Below are positions 25,592-35,029 of a stretch of DNA of 64,000 bases, piece by piece; position 1 is the first letter of the stretch, and each line of letters starts with the position of its first letter. The position numbers and the translations under genes were made by a program. The notes beneath the pieces were generated by a model. That model saw only the letters and a list, made by a program, of their open reading frames with translations, did not search any database and was not told the origin of the DNA. The DNA lies in assembly GCA_038316385.1 (NCBI GenBank), contig JBBQAN010000014.1, positions 17,348 to 81,347 on the forward strand. The letters run 5' to 3'. This DNA comes from SZAS-103 sp038316385 (GTDB taxonomy: Bacteria > Pseudomonadota > Gammaproteobacteria > Xanthomonadales > Xanthomonadaceae).

Positions 25592-27088
25592 ATGCATGTG
25601 CGCGTCATGACCTGCGTCATCACCGGTTGCCTGATCGCCGCTACGGCCGGCGCGGCTTCGCCCGATCGCTGGAACCTGCCGATTGCGACGAAGAAACTCG
25701 ACAACGGACTCACCGTCGTCGTCTCCGAGGATCACAGCTCGCCGACCGTCGGCATCAGCGTGGTGTATCGCGTCGGCATCCGCACCGAGCCGCGCAGCCG
25801 CACCGGCTTCGCGCACCTGTTCGAGCATTTGATGTTCGAGGGAACGCCAAACGCCCCCGAGGGGGTGTTCGATCGCGTCGTCACCAGCGGTGGCGGCGAC
25901 AACAACGGTTCCACGCATCCCGATTTCACCAGCTATGTCGAGCAGGCGCCGGTGTCTGCGCTCGAACCGCTGCTCTGGCTTGAAGCCGACCGCATGAAAA
26001 CCCTCGCATTCACCGCCGCAAGCTTGAACAACCAGCGCGACGTGGTGAAAGAGGAAATCCGCGTCAACGTCAAGAACCAGCCTTATGGCGGGTTTGCGGA
26101 GACCGATCTGCCGCTGCTTGCGTTCCAGAAGTGGGAAAACGGCCACGACGGCTACGGCAGCTTCGCCGACCTCGACAAGGCAAAACTCGACGACGTGCGC
26201 AGTTTCCATCGCGATTTCTACGGGCCGAACAACGCGGTGCTCGGCATCGCTGGTGATGTGACGCCGGATCAGGGATTCGCGCTCGCGCAGAAATATTTCG
26301 GGAAGATGCCATCGCGCGCAACGCCGCCACGGCCTGATGTGGACGAGACATTGAACACGGCGGAAAAACGCATCGTACAGGGCGATGCCTTGGCGAAGCT
26401 GCCTGCGCTTGGAGTGGGCTGGAAGATGCCGGCGCGCGGCAGCAAGGATCAGGCCGCGATGATCGTGCTCGGCGAATTGCTCGCCGGTGGCGACGCATCG
26501 CGTCTGCATCAGGATCTGGTCAAAGGCAACGCGCTCGCAGTGCAGATCGACGATTTCACCGGCAGCGGGTCGCCGTGGGAATACGACGGTCCAACGCTCT
26601 ACACGGTGATGATCATCTACAAGCGCGATGGCAAGGCCGATGACTTGCTCGCCGCGATCGACACGCAGATCACGCGCATCGTAACGGAAGGCGTCGATGC
26701 CGCGACGCTGCAAGGACTCAAGACACGCATGCTTGCAGACTGGTACGACGACATGGAACCGTTCGTTGATCGCGCGGACATGCTCGCGATTGTGCAATCG
26801 GTCTGGGGCGATGCGAACGTCGTGAACCAGATTCCCGACTTGGTCGATGGCGTGACCTCGACCGACCTGCAGCGCGTTGCCGGCGTGTATCTGACACATG
26901 CAAATCGCAGCGTGATCGATCGGCGTCCAGACGAGCTGCTGGGTCCACACGATCCGGCGCGCTCGGACAAACGCGAATCAACCAAGTCCAAACCTGCGAA
27001 GTCAGTACCGAACAAACCAGACATCAAGGCGAGCCACGGCAAGATCGAACCAGCCAAGCCCATGGTAGTTGGTGGAACACCTGCATGA
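25592..27088 (+). CDS. M16-family zinc metallopeptidase, catalytic subunit (secreted)
   Basis: A 498-residue periplasmic M16 peptidase (pitrilysin/mitochondrial-processing type). Signal peptide MHVRVMTCVITGCLIAATAG. The inverted zinc motif HLFEH is near residue 75, and the distal Glu is in NNQRDVVKEEIR, so it is catalytically complete. Two M16 domains are followed by a Lys/Pro-rich tail (about 455-498). It is translationally coupled (ATGA) to a second, inactive M16 protein, as in bacterial heterodimeric M16 proteases. ATG 25592 is chosen; an in-frame ATG at 25580 is possible. Confidence 0.88.
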   Translation: MHVRVMTCVITGCLIAATAGAASPDRWNLPIATKKLDNGLTVVVSEDHSSPTVGISVVYRVGIRTEPRSRTGFAHLFEHLMFEGTPNAPEGVFDRVVTSGGGDNNGSTHPDFTSYVEQAPVSALEPLLWLEADRMKTLAFTAASLNNQRDVVKEEIRVNVKNQPYGGFAETDLPLLAFQKWENGHDGYGSFADLDKAKLDDVRSFHRDFYGPNNAVLGIAGDVTPDQGFALAQKYFGKMPSRATPPRPDVDETLNTAEKRIVQGDALAKLPALGVGWKMPARGSKDQAAMIVLGELLAGGDASRLHQDLVKGNALAVQIDDFTGSGSPWEYDGPTLYTVMIIYKRDGKADDLLAAIDTQITRIVTEGVDAATLQGLKTRMLADWYDDMEPFVDRADMLAIVQSVWGDANVVNQIPDLVDGVTSTDLQRVAGVYLTHANRSVIDRRPDELLGPHDPARSDKRESTKSKPAKSVPNKPDIKASHGKIEPAKPMVVGGTPA

Positions 27089-28746
27089 GTATCCATCTGC
27101 TCGTTGCATTGTTGTTCGTGGTCGCGCCGACCGATGCAATGCGGCTATCGGCAACGCCAGCACCAAAAGCCACGGCCGTTACCGCATCACCCGTCTCCAT
27201 GCCTGCATCGAAGCCAACCATGCCCAAACCGACCACGCTTCAACCGACAATTCCACCGACTACTGCGCCCGCGCTGGACAACAGCAAGGCTGCAGTCGTT
27301 GCAGCGCCAGCCAAACCGAACACGCCGGCGATTGCAAACAAGCAATTGGACGCGACCCAGATTTCAACAACCAAACCCGCAGCAGCCAAATCCGCTGAAC
27401 CAGAACTCGCGCCATTGCCGAAAGACCTGCCGCCCTACGGCAAGGAACGTTCGCTGCCGCCGATCCATATCGAGCAGCGCAAGCTCGCCAACGGATTGAC
27501 GGTGTGGGTGCTGCCGCGCGACGACGGCCCGCCGAAAATCCATTACGTGTTGACGATTCGCTCCGGACTCGCGGTCGATCCGTCGCTGCAACCTGGCTTT
27601 TCATCGCTACTGGCAAGCCTGCTGAAAGAAGGCACCGCATCGCGCGATGCGCTGCGGATCGCGCAAGATCTGCAATCCTTCGGCGGCGATCTGCAAGTCG
27701 ATGCCGGCGTTGATGGCATCACGCTGTCGGTGTCGGGGCTAGCATCGAACGCCACGAAACTCATCGTGTTGTTGTCGGAGGTCGCGTTGCAGCCATCTTT
27801 CCCGCCAAGCGAAGTCGAGCTTGGCAAACTCAATGCGATCCAGGCGCTGACCGCCGCGCAGGCAGATCCGGATTATCTGGCGCGACGCGCGATGGGCAGG
27901 CTGGTCTTCGGCCGTCATCCCTACGGACATGTGTTGCCGACGCAAGGATCGATCGCGTCGATCACGCCCGAATTGCTGCATGCCGAACACGATCGTCGTT
28001 TCCGTCCCGATCAGGCATTGCTGGTCATCACCGGACGGATCGCGCCCGACGCCGCATTCCGGCTCGCCGACAGCGTGTTCGGCGACTGGCGCGCGCAAGG
28101 CCGTCCGCTGGATGCAACTTCGCCAGTGCCGACACAGGTTTCGGCTGGCCACGTGTTTGTGGAACGCAAAGACAGCGTGCAATCGGCGATTCGCGTCGGT
28201 CGGGTCGCTATCGCTGCCGATTCACCGGATTATTTTCCGTTGCAGCTGACCAACGCCGTGTTCGGCGGCGGCTTCACCAGCAGGCTCAACCAGAATCTGC
28301 GCGAAGACAAGGGCTATACCTACGGCGCGGGCAGTGCGGTCGGCGCCGAACGCGCGGGCGGCGCTTTGGTCGCGGCCGCGAACGTGCGCAACGATGTCAC
28401 CGGCGCGGCGCTCGCCGAGTTCATGCACGAATACGAGCGGCTCGGCAGTGCGCCGATCTCCGACGACGAACTCGCGCAGACCAAGCATTATCTTGCCGGC
28501 GGCTACCTGTTGCTCAACCAGCAGCAGGCGCAAGTCGCAGCCACGCTTGCCGACTACTGGCTGGTCGGCCTGCCGCCGCAGACGCTGTCGGATTACGTGC
28601 CGAAATTGCAGGCGGTGAGCGCGGCGCAGGTGCAGATGATGGCGAAGAAATATTTCGCACCGAAGGACCAGTCGATCGTGGTCGTGGGCGATGCGGATGT
28701 GCTGCCGCAGCTTGTGCCGTTTGGGGCTTTCGGCACAGCGCAATAG
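27085..28746 (+). CDS. M16-family peptidase, non-catalytic partner subunit (secreted)
   Basis: A 553-residue M16 homologue that lacks HxxEH: the equivalent region reads GFSSLLASLLKEGTASRD. The substrate-binding Arg/Tyr loop is present (SRLNQNLREDKGYTYGAGS, about 400). It starts with a signal sequence (SIHLLVALLFVVAPTDA) and a long Pro/Thr/Ala/Lys linker (about 20-110). The active subunit supplies zinc and this one supplies the R/Y pair, a known division of labour in heterodimeric M16 proteases. It overlaps the upstream gene by 4 nt. Confidence 0.88.
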   Translation: MSIHLLVALLFVVAPTDAMRLSATPAPKATAVTASPVSMPASKPTMPKPTTLQPTIPPTTAPALDNSKAAVVAAPAKPNTPAIANKQLDATQISTTKPAAAKSAEPELAPLPKDLPPYGKERSLPPIHIEQRKLANGLTVWVLPRDDGPPKIHYVLTIRSGLAVDPSLQPGFSSLLASLLKEGTASRDALRIAQDLQSFGGDLQVDAGVDGITLSVSGLASNATKLIVLLSEVALQPSFPPSEVELGKLNAIQALTAAQADPDYLARRAMGRLVFGRHPYGHVLPTQGSIASITPELLHAEHDRRFRPDQALLVITGRIAPDAAFRLADSVFGDWRAQGRPLDATSPVPTQVSAGHVFVERKDSVQSAIRVGRVAIAADSPDYFPLQLTNAVFGGGFTSRLNQNLREDKGYTYGAGSAVGAERAGGALVAAANVRNDVTGAALAEFMHEYERLGSAPISDDELAQTKHYLAGGYLLLNQQQAQVAATLADYWLVGLPPQTLSDYVPKLQAVSAAQVQMMAKKYFAPKDQSIVVVGDADVLPQLVPFGAFGTAQ

Positions 28747-28856
28747 CGCATCTTCAACGGCCGCTTCCGGCACGCTGCCGGTCGCAGCATTCGCACATGC
28801 TGTACGTGAGTCGCTTCTTGCGTGCTGCCTCTAGCGCCATTCGCAGATCCAGAACA

Positions 28857-29372
28857 TCACAGCACGCGCCTTGCGCCAAGGTAGTGCTCGCGCCAGTAAT
28901 AACCGTTCAATTCATCCAATCGCACCGTACCGCCCGTATTCGGCGCATGCACGAAACGACCTTGGCCGACGTAGATGCCAACGTGATTCACGCTATGGTT
29001 GCCAAAGAACAGGATGTCTGCCGGCGCGAGCCGGTTATTGCGCACCTTAGGGACCGGCAGCGCCGCGATATCGCGTGCCGTGCGCGGCAGGCTGAGTTGG
29101 CCCATCTCGCGGAACACGAAGTTGACCAGACCGCTGCAATCGAATCCGCTTGCTGGCGTGTTGCCGCCCCAGCGGTACGGAACGCCGACCAGGCCAATCG
29201 CGCGGATCAGCACGTCGTTCGCGCGTTTCGGATCATCAGCCGCGACGTCCACGATCACGATTGGTGGGCCACGATGTCCAGCTTGCGACGTCGGCCGCGT
29301 GCGACGCTCCGTGCAGCCGGTGAGCACCAGCACGACGACAATTCCGATCCATCCGATGCAATGCGCTGGCAT
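28857..29372 (-). CDS. NlpC/P60-family peptidoglycan endopeptidase lipoprotein (Spr-like)
   Basis: A 171-residue lipoprotein. The signal peptide ends in lipobox VLTGC (near residue 20). The NlpC/P60 domain has catalytic Cys in GFDCSGLVNFVF, His in NHVGIYVG and a third polar residue in the HAPNTGG stretch. It likely cleaves D-iGlu-mDAP peptide cross-links in the cell wall. ATG 29372 gives a compact signal peptide; ATG 29423 would add 17 residues. It is divergent from the FKBP gene. Confidence 0.87.
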   Translation of the reverse strand: MPAHCIGWIGIVVVLVLTGCTERRTRPTSQAGHRGPPIVIVDVAADDPKRANDVLIRAIGLVGVPYRWGGNTPASGFDCSGLVNFVFREMGQLSLPRTARDIAALPVPKVRNNRLAPADILFFGNHSVNHVGIYVGQGRFVHAPNTGGTVRLDELNGYYWREHYLGARRVL

Positions 29373-29484
29373 GCGTGCCACGCCACCGCGATAATGCAAT
29401 CCCAATCCCGTCGTCGCGCTCATGCGGCATAGCTTGCCGCGTTGCGCGCGCCGCGTCACTTCTTTCTCCAATACAAGAGCCAGC

Positions 29485-29982
29485 ATGAAGATCGAGAGCA
29501 ACTCCGTCGTCCGTTTCCATTACACCGTCGCCGAAGCCGGCGCTGCAGAAGCTGGCGAAGCCGAGGTCGAGAACTCGCGCATCGGTGATCCAATCGCGAT
29601 CCTGATCGGCCACAAGAACATCATTCCGGGCGTGGAAAACGCGTTGATCGGTCATGAGGCCGGCGACACATTCAAGATTACGGTATCGCCGGAAGAAGGT
29701 TACGGCCTACGCCGCGAGGGCATGACCCAGCGGCTGTCGAAAAAGTTGCTTCCGAAAAACTCGGTGTTGCAACCAGGTGCCCAAGTCATGCTGAAAACCG
29801 ACCACGGCCCGCGCATGGTCACCGTCCACAAGGTCGGCATGACCGTTGTCGATGTCGATCTCAACCATCCGCTCGCCGGCAAGACGTTGGCTTTCGACAT
29901 CGAAGTCGTCGATGTGCGCGCAGGCAGCGCCGAGGAAATAGCGCACGGCCATGTGCATGGCGACGGCGGCCACGCACACTGA
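29485..29982 (+). CDS. FKBP-type peptidyl-prolyl isomerase, SlyD-like
   Basis: A 165-residue cytoplasmic SlyD-type FKBP. The split FKBP domain includes VRFHYTVAEA, the signature IGHKNIIPGVENALIGHEAGD, and PEEGYGLR before an inserted-in-flap chaperone domain (about 75-125), then NHPLAGKTLAFDIEVVDV. The C-terminus is short and His-rich (HGHVHGDGGHAH), suggesting metal binding such as Ni/Zn as in SlyD. ATG 29485 begins the family-conserved N-terminus. Confidence 0.9.
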   Translation: MKIESNSVVRFHYTVAEAGAAEAGEAEVENSRIGDPIAILIGHKNIIPGVENALIGHEAGDTFKITVSPEEGYGLRREGMTQRLSKKLLPKNSVLQPGAQVMLKTDHGPRMVTVHKVGMTVVDVDLNHPLAGKTLAFDIEVVDVRAGSAEEIAHGHVHGDGGHAH

Positions 29983-30010
29983 AGGACACGGCATCGAAGC
30001 CGGCCAGAAC

Positions 30011-31297
30011 GTGAGCGAAATCCGCAGCAATAGTTCGGCGCGCGCGCCGGGTTCTTCGGCCGACGTGTTGATCATTGGCGGCGGTGTGATCGGGCTCGCC
30101 TGCGCGTTTGAACTGCAGCGTGCGGGCCGACAGGTGCGCGTGCTGGAACAGGCGCGCATCGGTTCGGGCAGTTCGCACGGCAACTGCGGCACCCTCACAC
30201 CGAGTCACGCGGAGCCACTCGCGGCGCCGGGCGTGATCGCGAAGGCGTTGCGATCGATGTTGAAGCCTGACGCGCCGTTCTACATCGCGCCGCGCTTCGA
30301 TCCGGCGCTGTGGCAGTGGCTATGGGAATTCTCGAAGCGCTGCAACGGACGCGATCGTCGCCAGGCCACGCATGATAAAGGCGTGTTGCTGAAAACATCA
30401 CGCGCATTGATTGAACAACTCGTGCGTAAACGCTCACTCGATTGCGAATTCGTTGCCGATGGATTGTTGTACGCGTTCAACGATTGGCGCGAACGCGACG
30501 CCGCGCTCGCATCGCTGCCGTTGCTGCACGAAATCGGTATCGCCACCGAAGCGTGGGACGCTTCGACACTCGCCGCGAACGAGCCAGCGCTGCTCGAAGG
30601 GCTTGCTGGCGGCATCTATTTTCCCGGTGATGCGAGCTTGCGACCAGATCGCTATGTCGCCGAGCTTGCGCGACTCGCAAGCGAAGCCGGATGCGAACTG
30701 ATCGAGGATTGCGGCGTGCGCGGAGTCCGCCGCGAGAATAACCGAATCGTTGGCGTAGATACGACGCTCGGGTGGCAGCGCGGGCGCGACGTGATCATCG
30801 CGACCGGCGCGTGGTCGCCCACACTCGTCAGGCAACTCGGTTTCGCTCTGCCGATCCAGCCCGGCAAGGGTTATTCGATCACCTGGGACGCGCAGCGCGC
30901 GCCGCCGCGCCGGCCGCTGGTGCTGAAGGAACGCTCGGTTTGCGTGACTTCGTGGGGCAGCGGTTTTCGGCTTGGCAGCACGATGGAATTTTCCGGCTAC
31001 GACGTCACGCTCAATCGAACGCGACTGGATGCGATTGAACGCGGCGCTGCCGAATATCTGCGCGATCCGCCCATTGGCCTGCGCCGAGAAGAATGGTTTG
31101 GCTGGCGACCAATGACCTTCGACGATCTGCCAATCATTGGCCGCGCACCCGGCAGCGACAACCTCTGGCTCGCCACCGGCCACGGCATGATGGGCGTGAG
31201 CATGTCGATGGCCACCGGGCATCTGCTCGCGGATCTGATGTGCGGGCGCGAACCGATCCTCGATCCTGCGCCATACTCGTCGTCGAGATTCCAGTGA
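30011..31297 (+). CDS. FAD-dependent D-amino-acid dehydrogenase-like oxidoreductase (DadA type)
   Basis: A 428-residue DAO-family flavoprotein. The FAD Rossmann motif ADVLIIGGGVIGLACAFELQRAG begins near residue 18, followed by SSHGNCGTLTPSHAEPLAAPG, typical of DadA-like enzymes. C-terminal motifs WRPMTFDDLPIIGRAPG and GHGMMGVSMSMATG close the FAD site. Probable reaction: oxidative deamination of D-amino acids or a related amine. The start is GTG 30011; upstream in-frame codons overlap the FKBP gene. The distance from FKBP (28 bp) allows cotranscription. Confidence 0.85.
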   Translation: MSEIRSNSSARAPGSSADVLIIGGGVIGLACAFELQRAGRQVRVLEQARIGSGSSHGNCGTLTPSHAEPLAAPGVIAKALRSMLKPDAPFYIAPRFDPALWQWLWEFSKRCNGRDRRQATHDKGVLLKTSRALIEQLVRKRSLDCEFVADGLLYAFNDWRERDAALASLPLLHEIGIATEAWDASTLAANEPALLEGLAGGIYFPGDASLRPDRYVAELARLASEAGCELIEDCGVRGVRRENNRIVGVDTTLGWQRGRDVIIATGAWSPTLVRQLGFALPIQPGKGYSITWDAQRAPPRRPLVLKERSVCVTSWGSGFRLGSTMEFSGYDVTLNRTRLDAIERGAAEYLRDPPIGLRREEWFGWRPMTFDDLPIIGRAPGSDNLWLATGHGMMGVSMSMATGHLLADLMCGREPILDPAPYSSSRFQ

Positions 31298-31306
31298 GTA
31301 TTTTCG

Positions 31307-31333
31307 TTCGTGGTGAGCTTGTCGAACCGTGGG
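31307..31333. repeat. REP-like palindromic element
   Basis: The sequence tcgttcgtggtgagcttgtc followed by gaaccgtg belongs to a REP family common in proteobacteria (reverse strand form: ggttcgacaagctcaccacg). It fills the short gap between the oxidoreductase and glutathione reductase genes. Confidence 0.6.
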
Positions 31334-31355
31334 TGGAAATTGCGAAGGAAAAGAC

Positions 31356-32702
31356 ATGTCCGACTTCGATCTGATCGTGCTTGGCGGCGGTTCCGGCGGC
31401 CTCGCAGCTGCATTCCGTGCGGCGAGCCATGGCGCGCGCGTGGCCTTGCTCGAACCGCATCTGCTCGGCGGCACCTGCGTCAACGTCGGCTGCGTGCCGA
31501 AGAAAGCAATGTGGCTGGCGGCGGATATAGCCGGCAAATTGTCGATGGCCGAGTCGCTGGGCTTCGCGACGAAACACGGCCCGCTCGACTGGCCAACCTT
31601 CATTGCCCACCGCCAGCGTTACATCGAGAACATCCACCAGAGTTACAAGCGCCGACTCGATGCGGCAGGCATCGCGACCTTGCCGATGCGTGCGCATTTC
31701 ATCGATGCACACACGGTGGAATGCAACGACGGCGTGCGCTTGAGCGCACCGAAGATCGTCATCGCCACCGGCGGGCGACCGCATCGGCCAGATATTCCCG
31801 GCGCGGAACTTGGCGGCGTTTCAGACGATTTCTTCCATCTATGCGCGGCGCCGAAGCGCGTTGCATTGATCGGAGGCGGCTACATCTCAGTCGAGCTTGC
31901 CGGTGTGTTGCAGGCATTGGGCAGTTCGGTTGAAGTCTTCGCACGTAATACGCGCCTGCTCTGCAGCTTCGATTCCGAACTCAGCGAACTGCTCGCCGAG
32001 GACTACCGTCAGTCCGGACTTCACCTGCACTTCGGATATCGACTGCAGTCGCTGGAACGCGACGGCAAGCAATTGCGCCTTCGTGGTGCGGATGATGTTG
32101 CGAGCGAGCCGTTCGATACGGTGTTGTTTGCGACAGGTCGAGTGCCCAATACCGATGAACTGCATCTCGATGATGCCGGTGTCGCCGCGGATGCGCGCGG
32201 GCAGGTGAAGGTGGATGCCTGGCAATCCACGAACGTCGATGGTGTGTACGCGATCGGCGATGTCACCGGCCAGCTCACGCTCACGCCAGTTGCGATCGCC
32301 GCCGCGCGTCGGCTGATGGATCGCTTGTTTGATGGCAAGACCCATTCCAGGCTCGATTACGCCAACGTGCCGACGGTGATTTTTTCGCATCCTCCCATTG
32401 CGACGGTTGGCCTGACCGAATCTGCTGCGCGCGAGCTACATGGCGATGCAGTAGAAGTATTTCGCAGCGGGTTTCGACCAATGCTGTACGCGCTGGCCGA
32501 CGTGCCCCAGCGCAGCCTGTTCAAACTGGTTTGCGTCGGCGACGAACGCCGCATCGTCGGCATCCACCTGCTCGGCGAAGGCGCAGACGAGATCATGCAG
32601 GGATTCGCGGTCGCGCTGAAGCGCGGCATCACCATGGACGACTTGCACGACACCGTCGCGATCCACCCGACATCGGCCGAAGAAATCGTGCTGATGCAAT
32701 AG
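31356..32702 (+). CDS. gor: Glutathione-disulfide reductase
   Basis: A 448-residue class I pyridine-nucleotide disulfide oxidoreductase. FAD motif DLIVLGGGSGGLAAAFRAA, redox-active disulfide GGTCVNVGCVPKK, NADPH motif ALIGGGYISVELAGVLQ, second FAD motif VYAIGDVTG, and the C-terminal HPTSAEE with catalytic His-Glu. It reduces GSSG with NADPH in the cytoplasm. GAAGGAAAAGAC precedes ATG 31356. It is followed within 42 bp by N-formylglutamate deformylase. Confidence 0.93.
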   Translation: MSDFDLIVLGGGSGGLAAAFRAASHGARVALLEPHLLGGTCVNVGCVPKKAMWLAADIAGKLSMAESLGFATKHGPLDWPTFIAHRQRYIENIHQSYKRRLDAAGIATLPMRAHFIDAHTVECNDGVRLSAPKIVIATGGRPHRPDIPGAELGGVSDDFFHLCAAPKRVALIGGGYISVELAGVLQALGSSVEVFARNTRLLCSFDSELSELLAEDYRQSGLHLHFGYRLQSLERDGKQLRLRGADDVASEPFDTVLFATGRVPNTDELHLDDAGVAADARGQVKVDAWQSTNVDGVYAIGDVTGQLTLTPVAIAAARRLMDRLFDGKTHSRLDYANVPTVIFSHPPIATVGLTESAARELHGDAVEVFRSGFRPMLYALADVPQRSLFKLVCVGDERRIVGIHLLGEGADEIMQGFAVALKRGITMDDLHDTVAIHPTSAEEIVLMQ

Positions 32703-32743
32703 AGAGTGGAGCGAGGAAGAGTGATGCGATGAAGGGCGAAACG

Positions 32744-33535
32744 ATGAACGACGATACGAACGCCATCTACACACTGCATCGCGGAACCGCGCCGCTGCTG
32801 GTCAGCCTGCCGCACGACGGCACCGCAGTTTCGGACGCAATCGCTGAGCGCATGACGGATTCGGCCAAGCGCGTGCCCGACACCGACTGGCATGTGTCGC
32901 TGCTGTACGCCTTTGCGCGCGATCTCGGCGCGAGCGTCCTCGTGCCGAATTATTCGCGCTATGTCGTTGACCTCAATCGTTCGGAAGACGATGTGTCGCT
33001 GTATCCAGGCCAGATCACCACTGGCCTGTGCCCGATCGTGCAGTTCAGCGGCGCTCCGGTGTATCGCGATGGCCATGAACCGACACCGGACGAGATTGCG
33101 ATGCGCGTGGAAACCTACTGGCGTCCTTACCACGATGCACTGCGCGGCGAGCTTGCGCGATTGCGCGCGCTGCACGATCGCGTGCTGCTGTGGGAAGGCC
33201 ATTCGATCCGCAGCGTGGTGCCGTTCCTGTTCGATGGACGCTTGCCGGATTTCAATCTCGGCACCGCGAACAGTGCGAGTTGTTCGCCGGCGCTACAGGC
33301 GAAGCTCGTTGCCGTGCTCGAAGCACAGAACAATTACACGCATGTGGCCAACGGACGCTTCAAGGGTGGCCATATCACCCGCCATTACGGCGATCCGGCG
33401 AATGGCGTCGATGCGGTGCAGCTCGAACTCGCGCAGCTCAATTACATGGACGAGGATTCGTTCGAGTACCTGCCCGAGCGTGCGCAAGCCGTGCAGGTCG
33501 TGATCCGGCAACTACTCGAGCGTTTTCATGATTGA
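32744..33535 (+). CDS. hutG: N-formylglutamate deformylase (amidohydrolase)
   Basis: A 263-residue N-formylglutamate amidohydrolase that releases glutamate and formate, the last step of one histidine-degradation route. Family blocks: PLLVSLPHDGTAV, VPDTDWHVSLLYAFA, SRYVVDLNRSEDDVSLYPGQ, LLWEGHSIRSVVPFLFDG and FKGGHITRHYG. No other hut genes are visible, so it may work on formylglutamate from elsewhere. ATG 32744 is chosen because AAGGG lies 7 nt upstream; ATG 32729 is an alternative. Confidence 0.9.
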   Translation: MNDDTNAIYTLHRGTAPLLVSLPHDGTAVSDAIAERMTDSAKRVPDTDWHVSLLYAFARDLGASVLVPNYSRYVVDLNRSEDDVSLYPGQITTGLCPIVQFSGAPVYRDGHEPTPDEIAMRVETYWRPYHDALRGELARLRALHDRVLLWEGHSIRSVVPFLFDGRLPDFNLGTANSASCSPALQAKLVAVLEAQNNYTHVANGRFKGGHITRHYGDPANGVDAVQLELAQLNYMDEDSFEYLPERAQAVQVVIRQLLERFHD

Positions 33536-33571
33536 TTACCGCGCACCGTAACACCGAACACCGAACACCAA

Positions 33572-34843
33572 TCAAGCTTTCGCCGGGCGCGATTGTTCGA
33601 GCTTCGGCAAGAACCAGGCCAGCAATCCGATCGCCGGAAGAAACGCGCAGATGTCATACACCCCGACGATGCCGATATGGTCGGCCAACATGCCGAGCGC
33701 GGCTGCGCCGAGGCCGCCCATGCCGAACGCGAGACCGTAGAAGATTCCCGAGATCACGCCAGTGCGGCCCGGCACGAGTTCCTGTGCATAAACGATGATC
33801 GCGGGAAACGCGGATGCGAGGATCATGCCGATCGGCACGCTCAGGATCATGGTCCACAACAGGTTCGCGTGCGGCAAAAGCAGGGTGAACGGCAAGACGC
33901 CGAGGATCGACGCCCAGATCACATACCTGCGGCCGATGCGGTCGCCGATCGGTCCACCTGCCAGCGTGCCCGCGGCCACCGCACCGAGGAACACGAACAG
34001 GTGCAATTGCGCGCTCTGCGCGCTGAGATGGAATTTCTCGATCAGGTAAAACGTGTAGTAACTCGACAGGCTGGCGAGGTAGAAATATTTCGAGAAGATC
34101 AACACGCCGAGGATGATCATCGATGCGAGAACGGTGCGTCGTGGCAAGGCATCGGTGCCATGCGCGCGGCGGTGTGTGCGGTGCATCGGCAAATGCACGC
34201 GGTACCAGCCGCCGATGCGGGTGAGCAGGACGATGGCGGTGAGCGCGGCGATTGCGAACCACTCCACGCTGGCCTGCCCACGCGGCATCACGATGAACGC
34301 GGCGAGCAATGGGCCGATCGACGTGCCGATGTTGCCGCCGACCTGGAACATCGACTGCGCCAGGCCGTGGCGTCCGCCGGAAGCCATCCGCGCGACGCGT
34401 GCGGATTCGGGATGGAACACCGCCGAGCCAGAACCGACCATCGCCGCGGCGAGCAACACGACCGTGAAATTCGGCGCATGCGACAGCAGCAGCAAGCCGG
34501 CGAGGGTGAAGGTCATGCCGACCGGCAACGAGTAGGGCAGCGGATGCTTGTCGGTATAGATGCCGACCAGCGGTTGCAGCATCGATGCAGTGACCTGGAA
34601 CGCCAGCGTGATCAAACCGACCTGGCTGAAACTCAACGCGAAGTTCTTTTGCAGCAGCGGATAGATCGACGGCAGCAACGACTGCATCATGTCGTTGAGC
34701 AGGTGGCAGGTACACAGCATCAGCAGGATCGGGAATGCCGTGCGCGCTGCCGCTCCAACTGGAGTTTCGATCGGCAATTCATCCATGGCTGGCGCCGCAG
34801 CGGGCGCGTCGGCGAGAGAAGGGTCTGGGACAAGTTTTGACAT
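33572..34843 (-). CDS. MFS transporter, fosmidomycin-resistance (Fsr) family
   Basis: A 423-residue major facilitator with 12 predicted TM helices. It has the Fsr-type features HLLNDMMQSLLPSIYPLLQKNF in TM1, QPLVGIYTDKHPLPYSLPVGM between TM2 and TM3 and VFHPESARVARMASGGRHGLAQSMFQVGGNIG, the long conserved block of the family. It probably exports a small drug or metabolite. The start is ATG 34843; the frame is open far upstream to 36166 but that stretch overlaps two other genes and is spurious. Confidence 0.88.
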   Translation of the reverse strand: MSKLVPDPSLADAPAAAPAMDELPIETPVGAAARTAFPILLMLCTCHLLNDMMQSLLPSIYPLLQKNFALSFSQVGLITLAFQVTASMLQPLVGIYTDKHPLPYSLPVGMTFTLAGLLLLSHAPNFTVVLLAAAMVGSGSAVFHPESARVARMASGGRHGLAQSMFQVGGNIGTSIGPLLAAFIVMPRGQASVEWFAIAALTAIVLLTRIGGWYRVHLPMHRTHRRAHGTDALPRRTVLASMIILGVLIFSKYFYLASLSSYYTFYLIEKFHLSAQSAQLHLFVFLGAVAAGTLAGGPIGDRIGRRYVIWASILGVLPFTLLLPHANLLWTMILSVPIGMILASAFPAIIVYAQELVPGRTGVISGIFYGLAFGMGGLGAAALGMLADHIGIVGVYDICAFLPAIGLLAWFLPKLEQSRPAKA

Positions 34844-35029
34844 GCGCGCATTGAACACTGTTTGCCGATGCCTGTGTGCGTGGCGTTGCAATTCTGTGTT
34901 GCAGCAGCGCCGAGTCGCGTTGCGGGCAGATGGGGAACTGTACGGTGTGGCTGGAATGCGTCCGAGCCGGCATCTTGCGGTCATCGCGGTGCGATGATCC
35001 CGTAACGGTTTTCGCTTCCTGGAGGCATC

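Noticed and set aside
25577..26950. A 457-codon minus-strand open frame opposite the M16 peptidase
   Set aside because: Antisense shadow; the plus strand encodes HLFEH and other M16 motifs.
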